10,417 nt of DNA from Octadecabacter sp. (lineage in GTDB: Bacteria; Pseudomonadota; Alphaproteobacteria; Rhodobacterales; Rhodobacteraceae), in NCBI GenBank assembly GCA_018500065.2, contig JAHBAO020000098.1, positions 1 through 10,417 of the forward strand, read 5' to 3'. This document shows positions 1 through 5,952 of the stretch, in pieces (position 1 is the stretch's first letter; every line of letters begins with the position of its first letter). Position numbers and translations under genes: made by a program. The notes under the pieces were generated by a model. The model saw only the letters and a list, made by a program, of their open reading frames with translations, was not told where the DNA came from and made no database searches.

Positions 1-96
1 GCCGACACGCCCGCTGTCATGGCGCGGCCTGTGATTACCGATGGCAGCAAATACACGCTCGGCTGGGATGAAACCGTGAAGGGCGAGTGGTTGTGA
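1..96 (+). CDS. C-terminal end of an ArsC/Spx-like protein (partial)
   Basis: Frame 1 is open from the window edge to a TGA at 94-96 and encodes the last 31 residues of a protein. The tail carries MARPVI, then a DG pair, then YTLGWDETVK. It lines up almost position for position with the C-terminus of the next gene (MKRPVI, DG, Y, GW, K), so it is probably another thioredoxin-fold protein of the ArsC/Spx/YffB kind, in which an R-P-V/I motif sits near the C-terminus. Its TGA overlaps the next ATG by one base (TGATG), which points to one transcript and coupled translation. The active-site end lies outside the window, so the function cannot be judged. Confidence 0.5.
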   Translation, partial: ADTPAVMARPVITDGSKYTLGWDETVKGEWL

Positions 97-419
97 TGCG
101 GGTCTTTTCCCTGAAATCCTGTGACACCTGCCGTAAGGCGTTGAAGGCGTTGGCGGACCAGAACCCTGAAGTCATCGACGTGCGCGCCGATGGTGTTTCA
201 GCCGACGATCAAGCGGCGATGATTGCCGCGTTCGGGGCAGGGGTGCTCAACACCCGCTCAACCACATGGCGCGGTTTGTCTGAGGATGAGCGCGCGAAAG
301 ATCCGGCAGAGTTGCTCGCCCAGCATCCAACGCTTATGAAGCGCCCAGTTATTGAAGTGGACGGCGCGTGGTATCAGGGGTGGACCCCCGCCACAAAAGC
401 CGCACTAGGAGTAGAATAA
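96..419 (+). CDS. ArsC/Spx-family (arsenate reductase-like) protein
   Basis: This 107-residue protein starts MRVFSLKSCDTCRKAL, the usual opening of the ArsC/Spx/YffB thioredoxin-fold family, with a CxxC (C9, C12) at the start of the first helix. The C-terminal half has the family's RPVI motif followed by an aromatic/GW segment. The length is slightly under the usual 110-140 residues. I chose the ATG at 96 because it overlaps the upstream stop as TGATG and leaves the N-terminus at the beta-strand that normally begins the fold; in-frame GTG codons at 87 and 93 are less likely. The family includes glutathione- or thioredoxin-linked arsenate reductases, but many members have no proven arsenate activity and no other arsenic gene is nearby. 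The stop overlaps the next ATG (TAATG). Confidence 0.8.
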   Translation: MRVFSLKSCDTCRKALKALADQNPEVIDVRADGVSADDQAAMIAAFGAGVLNTRSTTWRGLSEDERAKDPAELLAQHPTLMKRPVIEVDGAWYQGWTPATKAALGVE

Positions 420-784
420 TGCGCAACGCAGCCGCCATGTTAGGCATCATCGCAGGGATCATGGGCATCTTCGTCGGGTTATTTGGCTGGGGCATGGTCA
501 CGCTGGCAAACGAAGTGCCAGAGGCGGGGGAATGGCTGACGTTGGAGAACCCGAAGTTCATCCAATTCGCCAGCTTCGTTGCACCAATGGTCTGCATCGC
601 AGGGGGCGCAATGGCCAAGTCGCGCGCACTGTGGGGCGGTATTGCCTTGCTGATTGGCGCCGCGCTGTTCCTCGCGGCATTCGGGTTCAACGGCTGGACG
701 ATGTTCCCGATTGGCTTTGCTGGCTTGGGCGGCCTGCTCGCGGTTGCCGCTGGCAGACCTGACGAAGAGAAAGCGCACTTCTAG
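419..784 (+). CDS. small multi-pass membrane protein of unknown function
   Basis: The start is ATG 419, which overlaps the previous TAA by one base and has a good AGGAG ribosome site at 407-411, seven bases upstream. The 121-residue product is very hydrophobic, with about four membrane segments (roughly residues 4-30, 48-66, 70-88, 92-112). The first helix is rich in glycine spaced like a GxxxG packing face (IIAGIMGIFVGLFGWG). A short charged tail (GRPDEEKAHF) ends the protein. I do not recognise it with confidence; the N-terminal helix is reminiscent of DUF4064-type small membrane proteins. It is the last gene of the plus-strand unit and its TAG overlaps the converging DoxX gene. Confidence 0.7.
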   Translation: MRNAAAMLGIIAGIMGIFVGLFGWGMVTLANEVPEAGEWLTLENPKFIQFASFVAPMVCIAGGAMAKSRALWGGIALLIGAALFLAAFGFNGWTMFPIGFAGLGGLLAVAAGRPDEEKAHF

Positions 785-1314
785 CGGTTTTTGGCGAGGA
801 CGCGGTCGAGTGAGATCGGACCCGCGCCCTTTAGAACCAGTGTCACGAACACCACCATCCAGAACGCGCGTTGATCAAGGATTGCGCCCGTTGGCAGCCC
901 GTCAAACCACTTGCCGAGGGTTTCGACATGCGCGATTCCGCCGTGACCGTAGAGGTCGGTCAGTGACTGAACGGTGACAAAACCGATCATACCAAGCGCC
1001 GCACAACGGGTGAATAAACCGACCACGATCAGTAGCGGCAGGATGTATTCCGCCAAGGTTCCTGCAACGACTACGGCCCAGTGAAAGATCGACATTTGTG
1101 AAATGTCATAGCCCACGGCCTCCATCGCTTTGGGGAAGATTTGCGCGTAGCCGCCGACCCCGGGGGAAAAGGGCGTGCCGTCCCATTTGGTCCCCGCAGA
1201 GTTCCAGAAGTAGAACAACAAGGTCGCCGCAAAAACGAAGCGGGCCAGCGTGGGCAGGATGCTGTCGGCTGATGCGTTCAGCGTGTTTGCGGTGCGGTCA
1301 TAGAGTGCGATCAT
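781..1314 (-). CDS. bufD: DoxX-family membrane protein of the bufferin operon (BufD)
   Basis: This 177-residue DoxX-like membrane protein has about four hydrophobic helices (near residues 20-38, 76-100, 102-120, 150-165). The family hallmark is visible: an acidic residue inside the second helix block (LAEYILPLLIVVGLFTR). Alphaproteobacterial bufferin operons commonly end with a DoxX gene after bufA, bufB and bufC, and that order is exact here. A role in the redox or membrane handling of the exported peptide is inferred, not shown. The gene starts 11 bases after bufC with only a weak ribosome site, which suggests dependence on upstream translation. Its stop lies in a CTAG shared with the opposing gene. 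Confidence 0.85.
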   Translation of the reverse strand: MIALYDRTANTLNASADSILPTLARFVFAATLLFYFWNSAGTKWDGTPFSPGVGGYAQIFPKAMEAVGYDISQMSIFHWAVVVAGTLAEYILPLLIVVGLFTRCAALGMIGFVTVQSLTDLYGHGGIAHVETLGKWFDGLPTGAILDQRAFWMVVFVTLVLKGAGPISLDRVLAKNR

Positions 1315-1325
1315 GGTTCAGGCTT

Positions 1326-2060
1326 TCAGGTATTTATTGAAATCAATGCGTTACGCGAGAGGAGTAGGCCCAAAAGCGGGCCCAGGTCGAAACCCGCACC
1401 ACCATTCTGGAGGGCTTTTCCAAGAGGGTCGCCGTTGATCAACGCCGCAAGCACTGCGGCCTGTTTACGCGTTAGGGCATCAACGGCGGGGTCAAAGTCC
1501 GGGCGGGTGATCAGCGTCGGCTGCGCGACCTTGGCGATATCACCACCGTGTGTATTCGCCCACCAGATGGAATGCAGCGGGAAGTTTGAGGCGATCAGAT
1601 GCACCGATGGCGCGAAACCAAACGTCACGTTTGGCAACGTATCAGGCGCGATTTTCGCCAGTGCATCGGGTTCAATCGGTGTCACATCAGCCGCGTGGTA
1701 ACTGTGGCGCAACGCCAGTTCCAAGCGGGCCATTTCCTGCAGGTAGGGGACGGATTGGGCGGGGCCGAAGCCTGCTAGGAAGTCTGGCATGTCTTCGCCG
1801 TAAAACATCATCACGGGCGATGTCGGCGGATGCGCGCGCAGGTAAACCCCTGCCATTGCGCGGAAAAAGTCAGTCCCGGCCAGTTTGTTCACCACTGGAA
1901 ATGCGGTTTCCAAAGCGTCGGTTAGGCTGACGGCAACGTTGTTGCGATACACATCAAAGCGTTTGGTTGCAGGCACGCCGTCAGGGTTTTGAACCCCGTC
2001 AGGCGCAGGGCTGCTTGGGTCCAGCAAGGCCGCGCGGAAATCTGATTGCGTGGTGATCAT
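1326..2060 (-). CDS. bufC: BufC/HvfC-type partner of the MNIO enzyme (DUF2063)
   Basis: The 244-residue protein has an N-terminal DUF2063 domain (about residues 5-97) with the family's typical run: FDVYRNNVAVSL at 35-46, a FP pair at 54-55, a FF pair at 65-66, and HPPTSP followed by a YG pair at 77-88. The C-terminal half (about 105-235) is the second domain usual in this family, thought to bind the precursor peptide in the manner of a RiPP recognition element. Older databases call DUF2063 a putative DNA-binding domain; the operon context favours a precursor-binding partner of the DUF692 oxidase. The ATG overlaps the bufB stop as ATGA (2057-2060), so the two are likely made in matched amounts. 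Confidence 0.88.
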   Translation of the reverse strand: MITTQSDFRAALLDPSSPAPDGVQNPDGVPATKRFDVYRNNVAVSLTDALETAFPVVNKLAGTDFFRAMAGVYLRAHPPTSPVMMFYGEDMPDFLAGFGPAQSVPYLQEMARLELALRHSYHAADVTPIEPDALAKIAPDTLPNVTFGFAPSVHLIASNFPLHSIWWANTHGGDIAKVAQPTLITRPDFDPAVDALTRKQAAVLAALINGDPLGKALQNGGAGFDLGPLLGLLLSRNALISINT

Positions 2061-2905
2061 GCGAAAACCGACAATGCGGTGTCCGCGCGTTTGGTTTCCT
2101 CAACCAGCACCGCCCATTCGGGAACATCCGTGTCCCACTCAATGAGCAGCGGTTTGGGGCCGGATTTGGCAAGCGTGTAGTCAAGCAGCGCCCAGACAGG
2201 GTCCACCACTTCGGCGCCGTGGCTATCAATCAACAGCGGTGCACCGGTTTCGTCTTCATCCTCATCGTGACCGCCGAGGTGGATTTCGCGAACCGCATCA
2301 AGAGGGTAGGCGTCAATGTAACTTTGCGGGGAATAGCCGAGGTTGGTGGCGCTTACGAAGACGTTGTTCACGTCCAGCAGCAAACCACAGCCAGTTCGCG
2401 CGACGACCTCAGCTAGAAAGTCGGTTTCGGACATGTCGGATTCTGCGAAGGCCAGATAGCTCGACGGGTTTTCCAGCAGCATCTGGCGGCCAAGCGTTGA
2501 TTGAACTTCGTCGATATGATCGGCCACTCGTTTTACCGTTGCCGAGGTGTAGGGCAGCGGCAAAAGGTCATTTAAAAACGCGCTCTCATGGGTGGACCAC
2601 GCCAGGTGTTCGGAAAAGCTGGCAGGCTTCAGCCAGTCGCACAGGGTCTTCAGCCGTGTGAGGTGGTCGGCGTCAAGACGGCCGATCCCACCGATACTCA
2701 GACCGACACCGTGGACGGAAAACGGGAACTTTTCGGACAAATGGCGCAACTGCGCCAAAGGGCGACCACCCATACCCATATAGTTTTCAGCATGGACTTC
2801 GAGCCAACCAACGGGACCTGCGTCTTGCATGATGTCATTGAAATGTTGGGCTTTATAGCCAACGCCGGGGGTATAGGGCAGGGATGGTTTGGTCGCATCA
2901 AGCAT
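2057..2905 (-). CDS. bufB: BufB, DUF692 multinuclear non-heme iron oxidase (MNIO)
   Basis: The 282-residue DUF692 protein has the standard family length and motifs in order: LEVHAENYM (35-43), SVHGVGLSIG (63-72), SEHLAW (98-103), LLENPSSYL (143-151), LLLDVNNVFVSA (175-186), EIHLGGH (207-213), DSHG (227-230) and LIEWDTDVP (254-262). H65, H100, E145, D178, H209 and E256 are likely iron ligands, judging from MbnB/TglH-type enzymes in this TIM-barrel family. It is expected to oxidise cysteines of the BufA precursor, reported to become thiooxazole rings in bufferins, together with BufC and probably in the cytoplasm before export. The start is ATG 2905, with GGAG about nine bases upstream. It is preceded by a hairpin separating it from bufA. 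Confidence 0.93.
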   Translation of the reverse strand: MLDATKPSLPYTPGVGYKAQHFNDIMQDAGPVGWLEVHAENYMGMGGRPLAQLRHLSEKFPFSVHGVGLSIGGIGRLDADHLTRLKTLCDWLKPASFSEHLAWSTHESAFLNDLLPLPYTSATVKRVADHIDEVQSTLGRQMLLENPSSYLAFAESDMSETDFLAEVVARTGCGLLLDVNNVFVSATNLGYSPQSYIDAYPLDAVREIHLGGHDEDEDETGAPLLIDSHGAEVVDPVWALLDYTLAKSGPKPLLIEWDTDVPEWAVLVEETKRADTALSVFA

Positions 2906-2926
2906 GTGGGGCTCCGGCAGTCGCGT

Positions 2927-2962
2927 GCGCCCAGCCTACACCAAAACTGGGTGGCTGGGCGC
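2927..2962 (-). promoter_or_regulatory. hairpin between bufA and bufB
   Basis: Perfect 10-bp arms, GCGCCCAGCC (2927-2936) and GGCTGGGCGC (2953-2962), enclose a 16-base loop. It sits in the 74-base gap after the bufA stop and before the bufB ribosome site (GGAG within 2912-2915, plus-strand coordinates), which it does not include. In the operon's direction no T-run follows, so it is not a standard full terminator. It may protect the 3' end of a bufA message or slow read-through, giving more precursor than enzyme. The structure is seen; the role is inferred. Confidence 0.5.
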
Positions 2963-2979
2963 GTTTTTCGTAAGGCAGC

Positions 2980-3282
2980 TTATGCTGGGATGTCGCGGTC
3001 CAGCTCGGTCAAAGACCCCATGCGCTCGGGGCTGTCGCCCATTGCTTCGATCACTGTATCTTCGCATGTGCCCGCTGGAACGAATGTCCATGCGTTGCCT
3101 TGGTAATCAACTGTAGATGTACCGGCGCATGTTGTGCCTGGGCCAGCTGCACAGTCGTTTTCGCCAGCGAGGGAAACGCCGAAACACTTTTCGTTTTCTT
3201 GTGCGTGTGCTGCTGTGGACAGACCAGCGACTGCTGTTGCGATGGACGCTGCAAGGGCGAGGGATGTTGATGTCTTGGACAT
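2980..3282 (-). CDS. bufA: BufA bufferin precursor peptide (DUF2282), exported
   Basis: The 100-residue DUF2282 protein starts at ATG 3282, with an AGGA ribosome site about ten bases upstream. Residues 1-27 form a Sec signal peptide (MSKTSTSLALAASIA, then an AHA cleavage site before QEN). The mature part holds exactly four cysteines: C33 in EKCFGV, C44 in ENDCAAG, C52 in GTTCAG and C73 in PAGTC. This is the bufferin-1 pattern, for which the middle two cysteines are reported to become thiooxazoles while the outer two form a disulfide, giving a periplasmic copper-binding RiPP. The tail (74-100) is acidic and ends PERMGSLTELDRDIPA. It is first in the bufABCD operon. A longer in-frame start upstream lacks a sensible signal peptide and was rejected. 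Confidence 0.92.
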   Translation of the reverse strand: MSKTSTSLALAASIATAVAGLSTAAHAQENEKCFGVSLAGENDCAAGPGTTCAGTSTVDYQGNAWTFVPAGTCEDTVIEAMGDSPERMGSLTELDRDIPA

Positions 3283-3312
3283 GGTTTGAAATCCTGTTGG
3301 GTTAGTTTCAGT

Positions 3313-3337
3313 GATGCGCCGTGATTGGCGACTTCCC
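3313..3337 (-). promoter_or_regulatory. possible ECF-sigma promoter of the buf operon
   Basis: Read on the minus strand, GGGAA (3337-3333) is followed after 16 bases by CATC (3316-3313), resembling the GGAAC / CGTC layout of extracytoplasmic-function sigma promoters. It would start transcription about 25 bases before bufA. In Caulobacter, bufferin operons are controlled by the ECF factor SigF, which makes this plausible. It is a single match judged by eye. Confidence 0.3.
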
Positions 3338-3430
3338 AACACTAGTGCGCAGCAACGTTTCCAATCCACTCACAGGAACGTGCATCGCGCGTGCGTTATC
3401 GCGTGTCAGGCCGTGATTTCACCTAAGGCA

Positions 3431-3469
3431 TTGAAAACAAAAGACCCGACCGTTTTAACGGCCGGGTCT
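3431..3469 (-). terminator. intrinsic terminator of thrS
   Basis: A 13-bp stem (3442-3454 with 3457-3469) with a tight TTTTAA-type centre is followed on the minus strand by TTTTGTTTTC (about 3442-3433). The single imperfect pair, 3449 with 3462, is A/C on the plus strand but a G-U wobble in minus-strand RNA, which supports minus-strand use. It lies 25 bases after the thrS stop and keeps thrS transcription out of the buf operon. Confidence 0.88.
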
Positions 3470-3493
3470 GTAATACACATCCACGCTGGAATG

Positions 3494-5452
3494 TTACAAA
3501 AGATCGGGCGGAGTAGCCGATTTTTCGAGTTCCGTCACGATCTCTGTCAGAGATGTTACAGACGTTTGCTTCTCACCAAGGCGGCGCACGGACACAGTGC
3601 GTTCTTCAACTTCGCGCGCACCACACGCGAGGATGACTGGCACTTTGCCCAAGCTGTGTTCGCGAACCTTATAGTTGATCTTCTCGTTGCGGATGTCGGC
3701 CTCAGCGCGCACGCCAACGGCTTTCAACGCCGCGACGACCTCATGCACGTAGTCATCCGCATCACTGATAATAGACGCAACAACCACCTGACGCGGCGCA
3801 ATCCAGAACGGCAACTTACCCGCATGTTCTTCAATCAGGATACCGATGAAGCGCTCGAATGAGCCCAGCGTTGCGCGGTGCAACATAACAGGGCGGTGCT
3901 TTTCACCGTCCGAGCCGATGTAATTCGCATCAAGACGTTCAGGCAGCACGAAGTCCACTTGGTGGGTGCCGCACTGCCAGTCACGGCCAATCGCATCCGT
4001 TAGAACGAATTCCAATTTCGGGCCATAGAACGCGCCTTCGCCGGGGTTTAGTTCGGGTTCAATGCCAGCGGCACGCGTGGCCTTCAGCAACGCGGCCTCG
4101 GCTTTGTCCCACACTTCATCGCTGCCTGACCGCTTTTCAGGGCGATCTGAGAACTTGACGCTGAAGTTTTCAAACCCGAGGTCTTTGTAGACTTCGGAAA
4201 GGAACGCAATGAACTGCGCTGTTTCGTCCTCGATCTGTTCTTCGGTGCAGAAAATATGCCCGTCGTCTTGGGTAAAGCCGCGCACGCGCATGATGCCGTG
4301 CAGGGCGCCGGACGGTTCATAACGGTTGCACGAACCGAACTCAGCCATGCGCAACGGCAGATCACGGTAGGATTTCATTCCTTGGTTGTAGACCTGAACA
4401 TGGCACGGACAGTTCATCGGTTTCAGCGCGTTAACCGACTTTTCACGGGCATGATCTTCGTCCACTTCGACGATAAACATGTGGTCTTGGTACTTTTCCC
4501 AGTGGCCGGAGGCTTCCCACAATTTGCGATCAACGACCTGCGGCGTGTTCACTTCCACATACCCACCAGCACGTTGCTTGCGGCGCATATAGTCTTGTAA
4601 TTGTGTGTAAATCAGCCAGCCGTTCGGGTGCCAGAACACCTGACCCGGCGCTTCTTCTTGCATGTGGTAGAGGTCCATTTCGCGACCCAACTTGCGGTGG
4701 TCACGTTTGGCGGCCTCTTCGAGCATGTTCAGGTGCGCCTTAAGCTGTTCTTTGTTCTGGAACGCCACACCGTAAATCCGCTGCAACATCGCGCGGTCAC
4801 TGTCGCCACGCCAGTAGGCACCCGCGATGGACATGAGCTTCCATGAATCGCCGGGCACTTGGCCGGTGTGTTGCAGGTGCGGCCCACGGCACAAATCCTG
4901 CCAGTCGCCATGCCAATACATGCGCAACGGTTCGTCACCTGGAATGGCGTTGATCAGCTCAACCTTATAGGGCTCGCCCAAGTCCTCATAGTGCTTGATC
5001 GCGCGGGCGCGGTCCCAGACCTCGGTGCGCACTTCATCGCGTTTGTTGATGATTTCTTTCATCTTCTTTTCGATCACGCCGAGGTCTTCTGGTGTGAAAG
5101 ACTCTTTGCGATCAAAGTCATAATACCAGCCGTCTTTGATAACGGGGCCGATGGTGACCTGTGTATCGGGCCAGATTTCCTGCACCGCGCGCGCCATGAT
5201 GTGCGCCAGATCATGGCGGATCAGCTCCACCGCAGGCTCTTCGTCTTTCATGGTGTTGATGGCGATGCTTGCGTCCGCGTCGATCGGCCACTGCAGGTCG
5301 TGATGCGCGCCATTCACGGTCGCGGAAATAGCTTTTTTCGCCAATGAAGACGCAATAGACGCCGCGACTTCGGCAGGGGTTACACCCGCGTCATAGTCAC
5401 GTGAATTGCCGTCGGGAAATGTAAGGGAGACACGATTTACTTCTAGGGCCAT
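3494..5452 (-). CDS. thrS: threonyl-tRNA synthetase
   Basis: The 652-residue full-length class II synthetase charges tRNA-Thr with threonine in the cytoplasm. Domains in order are an N-terminal TGS domain (about 3-67), an editing domain with H80, H84, C188 and H192 (the HxxxH and CxxxH that clear mis-charged serine), a catalytic core (about 255-550), and an anticodon-binding domain (about 553-645). The catalytic zinc ligands are C348 in MNCPC, H385 in GALHG and H525 in VMLHR. Motif 2 is RVRGFTQDDGHIF (389-401) and motif 3 surrounds GSFERFIG (530-537). The start is ATG 5452 with a strong GAGGAG eight bases upstream. It is a single-gene unit with its own promoter and terminator, and nothing is missing. 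Confidence 0.98.
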   Translation of the reverse strand: MALEVNRVSLTFPDGNSRDYDAGVTPAEVAASIASSLAKKAISATVNGAHHDLQWPIDADASIAINTMKDEEPAVELIRHDLAHIMARAVQEIWPDTQVTIGPVIKDGWYYDFDRKESFTPEDLGVIEKKMKEIINKRDEVRTEVWDRARAIKHYEDLGEPYKVELINAIPGDEPLRMYWHGDWQDLCRGPHLQHTGQVPGDSWKLMSIAGAYWRGDSDRAMLQRIYGVAFQNKEQLKAHLNMLEEAAKRDHRKLGREMDLYHMQEEAPGQVFWHPNGWLIYTQLQDYMRRKQRAGGYVEVNTPQVVDRKLWEASGHWEKYQDHMFIVEVDEDHAREKSVNALKPMNCPCHVQVYNQGMKSYRDLPLRMAEFGSCNRYEPSGALHGIMRVRGFTQDDGHIFCTEEQIEDETAQFIAFLSEVYKDLGFENFSVKFSDRPEKRSGSDEVWDKAEAALLKATRAAGIEPELNPGEGAFYGPKLEFVLTDAIGRDWQCGTHQVDFVLPERLDANYIGSDGEKHRPVMLHRATLGSFERFIGILIEEHAGKLPFWIAPRQVVVASIISDADDYVHEVVAALKAVGVRAEADIRNEKINYKVREHSLGKVPVILACGAREVEERTVSVRRLGEKQTSVTSLTEIVTELEKSATPPDLL

Positions 5453-5503
5453 GTGTTCGGCTCCTCGTCGGTTTGACGCCTACAAAAGCGTCCGGTTGCG
5501 GGT

Positions 5504-5533
5504 GATATATGGGGCGTTTTGACGGACCGACAA
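5504..5533 (-). promoter_or_regulatory. likely sigma-70 promoter of thrS
   Basis: On the minus strand TTGTCG (5533-5528) is separated by 18 bases from TATATC (5509-5504). This would give a leader of roughly 45 bases before thrS, containing the GAGGAG ribosome site. No T-box or long leader structure is visible. The region also has TTTGACG in direct (5473, 5519) and inverted (5539) copies, of unknown meaning. Confidence 0.4.
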
Positions 5534-5540
5534 GGGTGCG

Positions 5541-5846
5541 TCAAGGGCGTAGACAACCTGTACACACCGCGACGGTACAGATGGCACACAAACGGCCAGA
5601 AATTTGGCCGGCCGTTCGCGTGTAATTGGGGCGAATAGGGGCGCGCGGGCGATTGCGCTGAACCGCGCGGCGGACGCGTCTGATCCATGTGGGCAGAATA
5701 TGCGGGTTGGTGATACGCGAAAAGCTGTCTGGCGCGCCCTCTGGCAGGGCTTCGAGGTCCGTGAGGGTCTGGCCATCGCGCTGGCGCAAAGCATCGAGAA
5801 GCTTTTGGCGGGTTGGATCTGCGAGGGCTTTGAAGATGTGTTCCAT
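5541..5846 (-). pseudogene. truncated ArsR/SmtB-type regulator remnant
   Basis: From ATG 5846 the minus strand reads MEHIFKALADPTRQKLLDAL, then RQRDGQTLTDLEA, which is the first half of an ArsR-type winged-helix repressor: the LADPTRRxLLxxL dimer helix and the first helix of the HTH. After about residue 33 the similarity stops. The expected recognition helix and wing (family pattern near RFGVMKHL, then LEEAGLV, then a KYHYL strand) are absent in all three minus frames as far as I can see. The remaining 68 codons are Arg/Pro/Cys-rich and look non-coding. No convincing ribosome site precedes it. I read it as a truncated gene; a divergent short regulator is possible but would lack its DNA-reading helix. 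It is divergent to the neighbouring hydrolase. Confidence 0.5.
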
Positions 5847-5885
5847 GAGATGTTTGTGCGTGAGTAATGAGTTGCGTGACAATTG

Positions 5886-5901
5886 GGTAACGTGATTTAC
5901 C
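5886..5901. promoter_or_regulatory. inverted repeat GGTAA-N6-TTACC between divergent genes
   Basis: GGTAA (5886-5890) and TTACC (5897-5901) form a perfect five-base inverted repeat with a six-base spacer. It sits between the ArsR remnant (start 5846) and the hydrolase start (5953). It is the size and place of a repressor operator for the divergent pair, but the arms are short and it could be chance. Confidence 0.25.
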
Positions 5902-5952
5902 TGTCGTGCAAGCTGCGCTAACGTGCGGCGGACTGTGCGCTAGGAGATTGAA

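Noticed and set aside
1326..2060. DNA-binding regulator reading of DUF2063
   Set aside because: The name is historical. Position between the DUF692 enzyme and DoxX, and an ATGA overlap with bufB, favour the precursor-binding partner role.
2927..2970. Hairpin plus T-run read as a plus-strand terminator
   Set aside because: No plus-strand gene leads into it. I kept the hairpin as an element of the minus-strand buf operon and only note a possible antisense role.
3311..3862. 183-codon plus-strand open frame over the thrS terminator and thrS end
   Set aside because: It reads through the terminator hairpin and antisense to the thrS anticodon domain, with no family resemblance.
4859..5347. 162-codon plus-strand open frame inside thrS
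   Set aside because: It is antisense to a fully conserved synthetase, with no ribosome site and no recognisable protein.
5453..5540. T-box or threonine attenuator upstream of thrS
   Set aside because: The leader is short, has no specifier stem, antiterminator or Thr-codon-rich leader peptide, and T-boxes are rare in Alphaproteobacteria.
5591..5616. GC-rich hairpin AACGGCC / GGCCGTT as a terminator of the ArsR remnant
   Set aside because: Pairing is possible but competes with an alternative CGGCCA/TGGCCG stem, it lies inside the remnant, and no T-run follows.
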